A stretch of 64,000 nt of DNA from Flagellimonas okinawensis (GCF_029194005.1 NZ_JARFVA010000008.1:46001-110000); one strand, 5' to 3'. Positions 8,764 through 17,408 are shown, numbered from the stretch's first letter. The notes: a model not told the origin generated them from the letters alone. Made by a program: numbers and translations.

Positions 8764-10051
8764 AGTAACGTTTTAAAATGGATTGATATAGCTCCATCCA
8801 GTCCAAGGGTTGTTTACCTCCCAAAAGCTCGTTCGAAAAAACCAAAACAAAATCACCTTTGACCTGCTTGACCAATCGATAGACTTCATCCATTTTTTCA
8901 AAAACTTCATCTTTCTTTTTATACTTGGTCAAAGCATAATCGTGCATTGCGAAAGGGTGTATTTTTATGGGTTGCCTCGCTTCCGTATTAATATCATAAA
9001 AGTAAAAGGGAGTGCAGGTCCCTGCCCTAAATCCTATTTCGTGTGTGTAGCCCATGGAAAAATCATCGGTAAACTCGGTTTCCACCAAATTCCTATAAGT
9101 CGCTGGCACGTTCACCTTGTTGTACCTTAAACGGGCATAGTTAATCGGCCTATTGATAAGGTTGCCCAATTGCTTCTTTTCTTCTCGCAGCACATCTTTG
9201 TCCGAAGTGGAGACAAATGAAGTACTGAGCGAAACAATGCTATAGTCGGCCACGGATTTTATTAGATAACGGAAACGATTGTTATTTGTGGACACGTTTT
9301 TATCGTGGGCAGAGTGTTTGGCAAACTGAAAAAAGAACATGGTTTTTATGGGCCATTTTTTATGAATTTCCACCAATTCAAAAAAGTTATCATAAGGATC
9401 TTTGCGCAGTCTTAATATCACTGATAACCGTTCCCAAAGGTTTCGGAATTTCAGGTTTCCCAGGTCCAGTAAAAATCCACCAATGCTCCTAACAAATCCC
9501 CGCATGGCATAGGCGTGGGACGTAGTAACATTTATGATGGAAGTAAAACTGTAAGCTTTCTCCTTATTTTCCAAGTCTGGAAAGCGTTCTTTTAGGACAT
9601 CCAATAATTTGTAGGCCCAAAGATCAACCACTGGTAGTTCCAAAAACTTATGTTGGTACGCTATACTTTCCTTAACAGGAAACCTTCCCACACTATCCTT
9701 AACATGTGGCAAATACTCTTCGTATCTGCTCAACAGAAAAAAGCTAGCTGAAAAAACATCAAAAGGTATGGTACTCTTATCCCCTGCTGCGAAAAAACAT
9801 GGAGTACCATCCCAATCAGAAACCTTAATTTCCAAATCGTTGATACCTTGCTCGAACAACAGATCGTTACTCCTTATAAAAAACTCATTTTGCAACGGCT
9901 GTTTGGAGTAGGTCATTTTAGGACCATTGTGCTTTATAAAATCTTCCACCTTGGTAGTAAAGGCCATTTCTACTCCTAAGATTTTTTCAAAAATCTGCTT
10001 GGCGGTATAATTGAGCCTGTTGGTAACCTTATGGGTAAAGATCAATAACAT
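8756..10051 (-). CDS. Polysaccharide-deacetylase-family protein lacking the usual metal-site motifs
   Basis: A 431-residue protein with the layout of the Bacteroidota NodB-like family that carries a DUF7033-type N-terminal domain (1-140: KCV-free, with FDVFSASFFLLSRYEEYLP) followed by a deacetylase-like barrel (150-400: DPYDNFFEL, the conserved GFRAGTCTPFYFYD). No signal peptide is visible. Where active NodB-type members have a metal-binding Asp pair, it reads NVTTSHAYAM, and where they have a His-Pro-Ser it reads LSTSF; the late His-rich motif reads VFSNELLG. It is therefore probably not an active deacetylase. It follows radC by 3 bases and overlaps yjjG by 8, so it sits in one leftward operon. 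Confidence 0.75.
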   Translation of the reverse strand: MLLIFTHKVTNRLNYTAKQIFEKILGVEMAFTTKVEDFIKHNGPKMTYSKQPLQNEFFIRSNDLLFEQGINDLEIKVSDWDGTPCFFAAGDKSTIPFDVFSASFFLLSRYEEYLPHVKDSVGRFPVKESIAYQHKFLELPVVDLWAYKLLDVLKERFPDLENKEKAYSFTSIINVTTSHAYAMRGFVRSIGGFLLDLGNLKFRNLWERLSVILRLRKDPYDNFFELVEIHKKWPIKTMFFFQFAKHSAHDKNVSTNNNRFRYLIKSVADYSIVSLSTSFVSTSDKDVLREEKKQLGNLINRPINYARLRYNKVNVPATYRNLVETEFTDDFSMGYTHEIGFRAGTCTPFYFYDINTEARQPIKIHPFAMHDYALTKYKKKDEVFEKMDEVYRLVKQVKGDFVLVFSNELLGGKQPLDWMELYQSILKRYYV

Positions 10052-10054
10052 ACG

Positions 10055-10753
10055 CTATAATATTCCTTTATCGGCAAAACTGAGGTATTGCTGTTGGGAC
10101 AAGATCAAATGGTCAAGAACCTTAATGTCCAATGCCTCGGAAGCCATTTTTAATTTTTGGGTCAACTGCTTGTCCGCTTTGCTGGGCTGCAATGTTCCTG
10201 ATGGATGATTGTGTGCAAGTATTATGCCTACGGCTCCAAGTTCCAATGCCTGTTTTAAAACCAATCTAACATCTACCAATGTTCCGGTAATACCGCCTTT
10301 GCTCAATTGGGCCTTATGCACAACCTTGTTGGAATTGTTTAGGTATACGACCCAAAACTCTTCATGTTGCAACTCGCCAAGCAAGGGATAGAGCAGTTCA
10401 AAAACATCATGGCTACTTTTAATCTGAGTAATCTTTACATTGTCCTCCAACCTCCTTCTTCTTCCCATTTCCAGAGCCGCTGCAATTGTTACGGCCTTGG
10501 CCTCGCCAATTCCCTTGAAACGCATTAATTGGTTCACTGATAGCTTACCAAGTTCATTCAAATTATGGTTTACGGATGCTAATATTCGCTTGGCAAGTTC
10601 CACGGCACTTTCGTTCCTGCTGCCGGAACCAATTAAAATGGCTATTAGCTCTGCATCGGAAAGCACTGAACTTCCTTTTTGCACCAATTTTTCCCTAGGG
10701 CGGTCATCATCTGCCCAGTTTTTTATGGAAAAGGAAGCTAGTTTTTCTTGCAT
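10055..10753 (-). CDS. radC: RadC-family JAB-domain protein (UPF0758)
   Basis: A 232-residue protein. The N-terminal helix-hairpin-helix part (about 30-95) includes MRFKGIGEAKAVTIAAALE. The C-terminal JAB/MPN metalloprotease-like domain (about 105-232) carries the expected E..V.....N pattern and the HNHPSG signature with a later Asp (PSKADKQLT) for zinc binding. The historical name is DNA repair protein RadC, but the repair role is disputed and the biochemical function is unclear. It is the first gene of a leftward run with the deacetylase-like gene and yjjG. Confidence 0.93.
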   Translation of the reverse strand: MQEKLASFSIKNWADDDRPREKLVQKGSSVLSDAELIAILIGSGSRNESAVELAKRILASVNHNLNELGKLSVNQLMRFKGIGEAKAVTIAAALEMGRRRRLEDNVKITQIKSSHDVFELLYPLLGELQHEEFWVVYLNNSNKVVHKAQLSKGGITGTLVDVRLVLKQALELGAVGIILAHNHPSGTLQPSKADKQLTQKLKMASEALDIKVLDHLILSQQQYLSFADKGIL

Positions 10754-10806
10754 GGCCTAAAGATAGGAGAATAATTTTATGTAATTTTCATTATAAATCT
10801 TTCCTT

Positions 10807-11289
10807 ATGAAATCCCTTTTCAATAGCGAGGCCCACCAAGAAATTTTGGAACGAATCAACCAACTTTCGGAATCTTCGGAAAGGAAGTGGGGCAACATGC
10901 AAGTGGGTCAAATGCTTCACCATTGTCAGTTTCCACTCAAAATATCTTTGGGTCGGTATAACCCCAATGGTAAATCGAACCTCATGCTCAAGTTAATGGG
11001 AAAGTTCTTTAAAAAGAGCCTTTATAACGATAAGCCATGGAAACAAGGCTTACCAACTGCTAAGGGATTCAAGGTCGTGGACCAAAAAGATATCGCCGAA
11101 GAAAGAGAGGTGCTGATTGAACTCATCAATTATTTCCATTCAAAAAAAGACCAAAAAGAATGGGACCCACACCCCGTATTTGGCTCGTTTACGCCCCGAA
11201 CAATGGGGACAAATGCAATACAAGCATCTAGATCATCATCTGAGACAATTTGGGATTTAAATTCTTATTTTCTTGTGCTCGTCAATTGA
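10807..11289 (+). CDS. DUF1569/DinB-like protein with a frameshifted C-terminus
   Basis: The uninterrupted frame encodes 160 residues. The N-terminal 130 residues (MLHHCQFPLKISLGR, WKQGLPTAKGF, PHPVFGSFTP) look like the four-helix DUF1569/DinB-like family. After Pro130 the frame becomes atypical (RTMGTNAIQASRSSS). Removing one C from the CCCC run at 11194-11197 gives EQWGQMQYKHLDHHLRQFGI and a stop at 11258-11260, which is the usual family ending. The present frame therefore contains an extra base: a natural frameshift or a sequence error. The corrected gene would be 10807-11260 with 150 residues. The His that would complete the metal site are in the displaced segment. Function of the family is unclear. 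Confidence 0.75.
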   Translation: MKSLFNSEAHQEILERINQLSESSERKWGNMQVGQMLHHCQFPLKISLGRYNPNGKSNLMLKLMGKFFKKSLYNDKPWKQGLPTAKGFKVVDQKDIAEEREVLIELINYFHSKKDQKEWDPHPVFGSFTPRTMGTNAIQASRSSSETIWDLNSYFLVLVN

Positions 11290-11443
11290 AAACGCGCATT
11301 CTTCAATCCGTTACAATACCTAATGTAAAAACAACCTATTTTTTTACATATTCTAAACCAAAAATAGGTGATGGTGGACCGCATTAAGAAGAACTAAAAA
11401 CCTCTAATATCGAGTTCAACCCGAAGTTTTTAAAGGACAGCAA

Positions 11444-12337
11444 TTATTTATAGGTGACCATGGCCTCATAAAACTCCACTTCGTCTACTCCCATTTGCTG
11501 ACAAATCCACTTGACCCCCATCATATTTCTCAAGTCATTGGCATCCGTAATTTCCATTGGCATTTCGCCATCCGGTGTATCTAGAAAAACTTGACCAGCT
11601 TCTTCCTGATACGTTGGAGTCTCATATGGGAATTTTCTAATTGGGTTTTCGGATGATTCCACCCGGTTTTTCACCTCGAGATCCTCATTGTTATAGGTAA
11701 TGCTCCCCCCCTTTACGATACAATCCACAAATATGTTGAACTGGTGCGCGTAGCTTTCAAAATCCATATACAAACCACCTTCCTTAAAATCAATATCGCT
11801 CAACAAAGCTATGTTTGGCTGGTACTTATGAAATTGTGGAGTTTCATCAATTACAGATGCAGCGCCAGCAACACCTTCGATAACAATAAAATCGTTTTTC
11901 TCCGTCAATCGAACACCATTTGCCTCTCTAAAGGCATAATCCACTTCAATATCATTATAGGCCAACACATGCAAAATCATTGAAGTCACCCTTGCCGTAG
12001 CGTCACTTCCTGCAACAACAACCCGCGTTTTAAACTTACTCAACTCGAACAACAATTCCGGACACGAAATTATTTTTAGCCCTAATTCTCGGGCCTTGAG
12101 CAATTCAGGATTGTCTTTTTTAACGGTTGTTCCTACTACGACCATATCCAACCTATCATTGATTTTATCCAAAAACCAACCAGCTTCATTAGTTTCCAGT
12201 CCATTTTCCACCAACATGGTTTTTAAGGAATCATCAAAAGTATCATCACTTCCGGTGATGGTTTCTCCTTTTTTATGCAAGGCAATAGCCAAATTGAACA
12301 TACTAACCTCGCCCCAACCTATAAAATGTAGCTGCAT
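11444..12337 (-). CDS. Mur-ligase-like protein (Mpl/MurC-type), ATP site and C-terminal domain lost
   Basis: A 297-residue homologue of the Mpl branch of Mur ligases, which join UDP-MurNAc to peptides. The N-terminal Rossmann part is recognisable (MQLHFIGWG, ITGSDDTF, KDNPELLKARELGL), and so is the central part (TRVVVAGS, TSMILHVL, NDFIVIEG, KWICQQMGVDE). Yet the P-loop expected as GxHGKTT reads GSDATAR, the acidic metal-binding segment after IEG reads VAGAAS, and the GxHN motif reads TDAND. The protein stops where the third ligase domain should begin. It is thus probably not a ligase; it could bind UDP-sugar, regulate another Mur enzyme, or be a decaying paralogue. Confidence 0.72.
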   Translation of the reverse strand: MQLHFIGWGEVSMFNLAIALHKKGETITGSDDTFDDSLKTMLVENGLETNEAGWFLDKINDRLDMVVVGTTVKKDNPELLKARELGLKIISCPELLFELSKFKTRVVVAGSDATARVTSMILHVLAYNDIEVDYAFREANGVRLTEKNDFIVIEGVAGAASVIDETPQFHKYQPNIALLSDIDFKEGGLYMDFESYAHQFNIFVDCIVKGGSITYNNEDLEVKNRVESSENPIRKFPYETPTYQEEAGQVFLDTPDGEMPMEITDANDLRNMMGVKWICQQMGVDEVEFYEAMVTYK

Positions 12338-12433
12338 TATTTCTGTTTAAAGCTCAAAAATAGCCAATGCACATACCAATACAAACATGGAAGCTCTATA
12401 TTAATTTCTATCTTGGTGCTAAATTTGAGAACA

Positions 12434-12745
12434 ATGAACCTATCAGAAATCAAATCAAAGGAAATAATGCCGGGCTACCATGGCAAACTTGTACATGGAG
12501 AACGCATGAGTTGGGTGTTTTGGGATGTGGAACAAGACGCTGAAGTACCCGAACACCAGCACGACCATGAACAAATTATGCATGTGGTGGAGGGCACTTT
12601 TGAATTCACCCTTAATGGAGAAAAAGGAGTTTACACCGCTGGAGACATCGTGGTAATTCCATCGAACGTGCCACATAGTGGAAAAGCATTGACTCCTTGT
12701 AAATTAATGGACATTTTTAGTCCTGTTAGAGAAGAATACCGATAG
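12434..12745 (+). CDS. Small cupin-domain protein
   Basis: A 103-residue single-domain cupin. The frame is open to a TTG at 12413, but the ATG at 12434 gives a normal start. Metal ligands are visible in motif 1 (PEHQHDHEQIMHVVEG, with His41, His43 and Glu46/His45 region) and in motif 2 (IPSNVPHSGKA). Cupins of this size bind a metal and act as sugar-binding, isomerase or oxygenase-like proteins; the substrate cannot be inferred. The SDR gene follows after 2 bases, suggesting a joint metabolic role. Confidence 0.85.
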   Translation: MNLSEIKSKEIMPGYHGKLVHGERMSWVFWDVEQDAEVPEHQHDHEQIMHVVEGTFEFTLNGEKGVYTAGDIVVIPSNVPHSGKALTPCKLMDIFSPVREEYR

Positions 12746-12747
12746 CC

Positions 12748-13533
12748 ATGAATATATCGTTAAAAGGCAAAAAAGCCCTCGTAGGGGGCAGCAGTAAAGG
12801 AATTGGAGAGGCCATAGCGCGTCAACTGGCCGAAAGCGGGGCAAGTGTTACCCTAATGGCGCGTAGTGAGGGACGGATGCAAGAAATAATTGATGAAATG
12901 GACAGTTCCCAAGGGCAAAAGCACCAATACCTCTCGGTGGATTTTACCGATTTTGAAGCCTACAAAGCAAAAATATCAGCCTATTTTGAAACCAATTCGG
13001 TGGATATTTTGGTCAACAACACCCAAGGACCAGAAGGTGGGGGCGCATTGGAAAAAAATGTTGAGGATTACCAAAATGCTTTTGACCTGCTTTTTAAATC
13101 TGTGGTGTACACTACGGAACTTGCCCTAAAACATATGCAGAAAAACAAATGGGGACGCATTATTACTGTCGCATCCATTTCGGTAAAGGAACCATTGAAT
13201 TATTTGGCATTGTCCAACACTATTCGGGCAGCCGTCGTCACTTGGGGCAAAAGTTTGGCGTACGACGTGGCCAAAGATGGCATCACCGTAAACAGCACCT
13301 TAACCGGTTATTTTGATACGGACCGAATTGCCCAATTAAACTCCAAAAAGGCAGAAAAACTTGGGATTTCTACCAGTGAGGTGCGTTCCAACATGGAAGA
13401 GCAAGTTCCTGTAAAGCGCATTGGGAACCCAAAAGAATATGGCTATTTGGTTACGTTTTTAGCATCTGACAATGCCGCCTTTATAACAGGGACCAATATT
13501 CCAATCGATGGTGGGCTGTTAAAATCAATGTAG
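12748..13533 (+). CDS. SDR-family oxidoreductase with atypical active site
   Basis: A 261-residue short-chain dehydrogenase. The NAD(P)-binding glycine motif is GGSSKGIG (13-20), the NNTQG segment replaces the usual NNAG, and the Ser of VASIS is present. The position of the classical Tyr-x3-Lys reads LALSN, so both the catalytic Tyr and Lys are absent; this is a known divergent branch of SDRs often annotated as FabG-like. The C-terminus ends normally with GTNIPIDGG. It is downstream of the cupin gene by 2 bases and convergent with the LytTR regulator gene (1 base between stops). The reaction is unknown. Confidence 0.87.
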   Translation: MNISLKGKKALVGGSSKGIGEAIARQLAESGASVTLMARSEGRMQEIIDEMDSSQGQKHQYLSVDFTDFEAYKAKISAYFETNSVDILVNNTQGPEGGGALEKNVEDYQNAFDLLFKSVVYTTELALKHMQKNKWGRIITVASISVKEPLNYLALSNTIRAAVVTWGKSLAYDVAKDGITVNSTLTGYFDTDRIAQLNSKKAEKLGISTSEVRSNMEEQVPVKRIGNPKEYGYLVTFLASDNAAFITGTNIPIDGGLLKSM

Positions 13534-13534
13534 A

Positions 13535-14260
13535 TCAAAGACTCATACGGTCTTTAAAAATATAGGATTGCCTGCGGGAAACCTCTACTTCTTCCCCATT
13601 TTTAAGGGTAAGCTTTAGTTTACCATTGAACCAAGGCACGACATTTTCAATATAATTGGTATTCACAATTTGTTGACGATTGGCTCTAAAAAAAGATGTT
13701 TCGGGCAGCTTTTCCTCCACTTGGTTCAACGATTTGTAGAGCATCGGTTTTTTATCCTCAAAAAAGACACGGGTATAGTTGCCCACAATTTCGAAAAGGG
13801 AAATGTCTCCGATTTTCACCAACCAACAAGCTTCTCCATCCTTGATAAAAATCTGGCTGTTCTCTGACAACCTTTTGGCCGTGGATGAGTTTTCTTCTTT
13901 AGAAGACATCTTGGAACGTACTTTTTCCAAGGCCATATCAAATCTTTTATTGCTTACTGGTTTCAACAAATAATCCAGGGCATTGTACTCAAAGGATTTA
14001 ATGGCATACTCATCATAAGCTGTGGTGAAAACGGTGATCGGTACATCATCCAACATTTCCAACAAATCAAAACCGTCTTTTTCTGGCATATTAATGTCCA
14101 AAAACAATAAATCCGGTGATTCGGACACTATAAGCTCCACTCCATCATCCACATTGCTCGCCTCTCCAACAAGCTCCAAATTATCATGAAGTTTAATCAG
14201 CTCTTTCAGCTCATTCCGTGCTAGCCTGGAGTCCTCAACGATTACCGCTCTTATCTTCAT
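13535..14260 (-). CDS. LytTR-type response regulator
   Basis: A 241-residue response regulator. The receiver domain (1-~120) has the acidic pair Glu9-Asp10, phospho-acceptor Asp55 (LLFLDINMP), Thr in FTTAYDEYA and Lys in YLLKPVS. The C-terminal LytTR DNA-binding domain (about 140-241) shows the typical FFRANRQQIVN and VSRRQS. Its start overlaps the stop of the kinase gene by 4 bases (ATGA), so the two form a two-component operon. The target genes are not evident; I did not find a clear LytTR direct-repeat site nearby. Confidence 0.93.
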   Translation of the reverse strand: MKIRAVIVEDSRLARNELKELIKLHDNLELVGEASNVDDGVELIVSESPDLLFLDINMPEKDGFDLLEMLDDVPITVFTTAYDEYAIKSFEYNALDYLLKPVSNKRFDMALEKVRSKMSSKEENSSTAKRLSENSQIFIKDGEACWLVKIGDISLFEIVGNYTRVFFEDKKPMLYKSLNQVEEKLPETSFFRANRQQIVNTNYIENVVPWFNGKLKLTLKNGEEVEVSRRQSYIFKDRMSL

Positions 14261-15327
14261 GCCAATGGTATTTTAATTTTTGCCACTACCTCATCCGATA
14301 TTTCCTCCAATTTAAAGGATGCTTTGTCGGCATACAACAATTTTAATCGCTGTTCAATATTGATCAATCCCAACTTGGTGGAATCTTTCGAGATTTTCAG
14401 TTTTCCCGTATTCCGGACCTCAATAAACAAATCGTCGCCCTTTTTGAAAATGGACAATAATATGCGACCTCCATTTTTCAGGTTGGAAATACCGTGTTTT
14501 GCGGCATTTTCAATCAGTAGCTGAATAATCATCGGTGGAATCCTGAGGTCCAGCGTTTCCTCCTCGATTTGTTTTACGAACTCCAACCGGTCCTCGAACT
14601 GTATTTTGGATAGGTCGATATAGTTATCCACCACCTCCAACTCTTCTCGTACAGGAATATCGTTAATATTGTTCTTAGTGAGCGAATACCTGATTATCTC
14701 GGATAGTTTGGTGATCATTTCCCGTGATTTCTCCACATCTTCCAACATGAGACCACGGATATTATTGAGGCTGTTGAACATGAAATGTGGATTGATCTGG
14801 CCCTTTAACGTGTTCAATTGTGCTTGCTTGAGCGTTGTATTGAGTTCCAGTCGCTCTATACGGTTCTGGTTAAGTTTCAAAAGCAGTTTGATCACCAAAT
14901 AGGTTATTGTCCAAGCTCCCACCAAAAAGAGCGAATTCAGTACTTGGACCATAATCTTGTCGTAGCCTTCGAACATATGCATTTCCACCTCGGTAATCTC
15001 TGGGCCGAACTCTATGTAGATATATCCAAAAAACACATTTAAAAGACCAAAAATGGCGGACGCGATAAGTGTGGAGACCATTATTTTAATGACCTCTTTA
15101 CCACCAAAGGAATCAAAATGAACGTTTCTTTTCAGATACCATCGCAATATCGAGGTTGAAAATACTCCTATAAAAATTCCCACAACCACCGAGTAGATGG
15201 TCATCTCCAAACTTATGTTCTGGGGAATCAATATTGCAATGGAATTGATGAACCCCCATCCCAATAACTGAAGAACCCAAAAGGCAATATTTCTCCTACG
15301 TGAACTTAATTCCATTCCTTTGGGCAT
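14257..15327 (-). CDS. LytS-like sensor histidine kinase (His_kinase family)
   Basis: A 356-residue membrane kinase. Four predicted membrane segments fill residues ~12-150 and no extracellular sensor domain is seen. The H-box is LKGQINPHFMFNSLNN (about 173-190) and the N-box is in MIIQLLIENAAKHGI, with a GLGL-type lid region (LGLINIEQRL). This is the LytS/YehU-type class, paired with LytTR regulators. It transcribes first, and its stop overlaps the regulator's start. An in-frame ATG four codons downstream is an alternative start. Confidence 0.92.
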   Translation of the reverse strand: MPKGMELSSRRRNIAFWVLQLLGWGFINSIAILIPQNISLEMTIYSVVVGIFIGVFSTSILRWYLKRNVHFDSFGGKEVIKIMVSTLIASAIFGLLNVFFGYIYIEFGPEITEVEMHMFEGYDKIMVQVLNSLFLVGAWTITYLVIKLLLKLNQNRIERLELNTTLKQAQLNTLKGQINPHFMFNSLNNIRGLMLEDVEKSREMITKLSEIIRYSLTKNNINDIPVREELEVVDNYIDLSKIQFEDRLEFVKQIEEETLDLRIPPMIIQLLIENAAKHGISNLKNGGRILLSIFKKGDDLFIEVRNTGKLKISKDSTKLGLINIEQRLKLLYADKASFKLEEISDEVVAKIKIPLA

Positions 15328-15370
15328 GTAACGCCCATTATTTAATTATGCCGGTTAGGCTTAAGCTAAA

Positions 15371-15580
15371 CTAAGATTTTTGTACCGCTTTTCTCTTAAA
15401 AGGATTGCAGCAAGATTTTCGTTGTGGCAAAAAGGCAATCCACATCATGGCAGAACCGGAATAGAAAAATGGAAAATACGATGCATATTCCCATGCATTG
15501 AACCTTCCGTAGATACCTACCAATACACCAAGGACCCCCAGTGCAAATACAACTTTCTGTTTTGTGTTTAGTTTTTTCAT
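15371..15580 (-). CDS. Small membrane protein of unknown function
   Basis: A 69-residue protein with two hydrophobic segments (about 9-24 and 35-53), a basic N-terminus and a basic Cys-containing tail (KSCCNPFKRK). No family is recognised. It lies 43 bases upstream of the kinase gene on the same strand and may share its transcript, which would make it a candidate partner of the two-component system; this is only inferred from position. Small size lowers confidence, but the frame, start and composition look real. Confidence 0.6.
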   Translation of the reverse strand: MKKLNTKQKVVFALGVLGVLVGIYGRFNAWEYASYFPFFYSGSAMMWIAFLPQRKSCCNPFKRKAVQKS

Positions 15581-15706
15581 ATTGATGAATTTAATGCTTT
15601 TAGCAGCTGATTATAAAATAATACTTACTAAGAGTGAAATGATAAATTTAGCTAGTGCAATCATAACTGTTCGATTTTTGATTTTAATTCTGAAGCTAAA
15701 GTACTG

Positions 15707-15742
15707 GACAATACTTGTCTGTAGAAGTGATTTATGACAAGT
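15707..15742. promoter_or_regulatory. Operator-like dyad (GACAA-TAC-TTGTC) with a third half-site
   Basis: In the 237-base gap between the small membrane protein and the DUF4136 lipoprotein there is a perfect 5-base dyad, GACAA TAC TTGTC (15707-15719), and a further GACAAG half-site at 15736-15741. It is 127 bases upstream of the small-protein start. It could be a repressor site for the small-protein/kinase transcript. The rest of the gap holds no gene that I can see. Confidence 0.3.
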
Positions 15743-15817
15743 GGTAATTTTGACCAATCGAACGGTAAAATCAATTGATATCACAAACACAAAGAGGTAA
15801 CAAACTGATTTTAAAGG

Positions 15818-16342
15818 CTATTTCACCTTTGGAGGAAACTTAGAAAACACTTTTTTTACAATGGCTCTAAGTTTTTCCTCGCGCACACTGGGCGAGGCAT
15901 TTTCACGGAGTCCACTTTCGGCAACGGCTTGCCAAACAAGTGCATCACGCTGTGCATCGATCAAATCAAATTGAATGCTCCGCTGTAAACTTGGGCCTCC
16001 GATGGGCAAACCTACCGATATGCCACCACCCACATTTCTTCCTCCCCCACCAATTCCCACGCCAACATTGTTGTTTGGGGCACCCCTAAATTCTGTACTG
16101 AATAGATTAATGTACAGTTCCGGTTCTTCGGCCAAACGATATCCTCTTGACTGCATGGTGGAATCAAGGGTTCTCAACAGTCTTTTTTCATCCAACTGGC
16201 TTAAACCTGACTGCATATCCGCATAATAGTTATAGGTCGTATAACTTGAAAAGTCTACCGCTTTATCGTAATCATAATTTACCCTGACGGAACTACAGGA
16301 AGCCAAGGCAAATACCAATAGTATGGAAAGTAAATAACGCAT
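15818..16342 (-). CDS. DUF4136-type lipoprotein
   Basis: A 174-residue lipoprotein starting at ATG 16342 (16351 and 16375 are alternatives in the same frame). The signal MRYLLSILLVFALASC gives Cys16 as the lipidated residue. The family pattern is clear: an early VRVNYDYDKAVDFSSYTTYNYY, the LDSTMQSRGYRLAEEPELYINLF helix-strand region, a Gly-rich loop (GVGIGGGGRNVGGG) and a C-terminal LRAIVKKVFSKFPP. The function of DUF4136 proteins is not established. It lies 64 bases downstream of obgE on the same strand, so co-transcription is possible. Confidence 0.85.
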   Translation of the reverse strand: MRYLLSILLVFALASCSSVRVNYDYDKAVDFSSYTTYNYYADMQSGLSQLDEKRLLRTLDSTMQSRGYRLAEEPELYINLFSTEFRGAPNNNVGVGIGGGGRNVGGGISVGLPIGGPSLQRSIQFDLIDAQRDALVWQAVAESGLRENASPSVREEKLRAIVKKVFSKFPPKVK

Positions 16343-16406
16343 GATGAACATTTGGGTCCATCTAAAATTAATCAATATATTGATTGGATACCTAGAAGAT
16401 CGAGCA

Positions 16407-17408
16407 CTATTCGTTCAATAGCTTCCAAAGCCTATCTTTCAATTGCTGTATTCCCAATCCACTTACCGATGAAATGAACATATAGGGAACATCCTTAAAA
16501 TCCTCCTTCATATCCTCGTTCATTTCATCTATAAGTTCCTGATCCAGCATATCACATTTGGAAATGGCCACTATGCGCGCTTTATCCAACAACTCAGGAT
16601 TGTAACGCCTTAATTCATCCAATAAGATGTTGTATTCCTGGCTAATATCCTTGCTATCCGCAGGAATCAAAAATAATAGGGTCGCATTACGTTCTATATG
16701 ACGCAGAAAATAATGGCCGAGCCCCTTGCCTTCTGCGGCACCTTCAATTATTCCAGGAATATCGGCCATAACAAAACTTTGAAAGTCCCGATATTCCACT
16801 ATGCCCAAATTAGGCTTTAAGGTAGTAAACTCGTAATTCGCTATTTTGGGTTTAGCGGAAGTCATTACCGAAAGAAGTGTTGATTTCCCCGCATTGGGAA
16901 AACCGACCAAACCAACATCTGCCAATACCTTTAACTCTAAGGTCAAATAGGTTTCTTGACCCTTGATTCCCGGCTGTGCATATCTTGGTGTCTGATTGGT
17001 GGCACTTTTAAAATGCCAATTTCCAAGACCGCCCATACCTCCTTCGAGCACAATTTTTTCTTCACCGTCTTCGGTGATTTCAAAAAGTATTTCGTTGGTT
17101 TCCGTGTTGCGCACCACCGTACCCAAAGGCACTTCAAGATACACATCTTCTCCATCGGCACCTGTACTACGACTTTTACTTCCGTGTTCACCGTGTCCGG
17201 CCTTGAAATGTTTTTTGAATTTAAAATGGACCAGTGTCCATAAATTCTTGTTCCCTTTGATTATAACATGACCTCCACGACCACCATCACCACCATCAGG
17301 GCCGCCCTTGGCCACATATTTTTCACGACGCAAATGCGCAGAGCCCTTGCCCCCGTTTCCGGAAGCAACGTGAACCTTTACATAGTCGACAAAATTTCCT
17401 TCGGTCAT
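16407..17408 (-). CDS. obgE: Obg GTPase (ribosome assembly)
   Basis: A 333-residue Obg/CgtA protein: an N-terminal Gly-rich Obg fold (1-158: [24 protein letters not shown]), then a G domain with G1 [10 protein letters not shown]2 TTLKPNLG, G3 [10 protein letters not shown]4 SKCD and G5 SSVSG. It binds GTP and the ribosomal large subunit and links ribosome maturation to stringent control. The optional C-terminal OCT domain is absent, as in many Bacteroidota. It starts 36 bases after the hpt-adk gene, so the two are probably co-transcribed. Confidence 0.96.
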   Translation of the reverse strand: MTEGNFVDYVKVHVASGNGGKGSAHLRREKYVAKGGPDGGDGGRGGHVIIKGNKNLWTLVHFKFKKHFKAGHGEHGSKSRSTGADGEDVYLEVPLGTVVRNTETNEILFEITEDGEEKIVLEGGMGGLGNWHFKSATNQTPRYAQPGIKGQETYLTLELKVLADVGLVGFPNAGKSTLLSVMTSAKPKIANYEFTTLKPNLGIVEYRDFQSFVMADIPGIIEGAAEGKGLGHYFLRHIERNATLLFLIPADSKDISQEYNILLDELRRYNPELLDKARIVAISKCDMLDQELIDEMNEDMKEDFKDVPYMFISSVSGLGIQQLKDRLWKLLNE

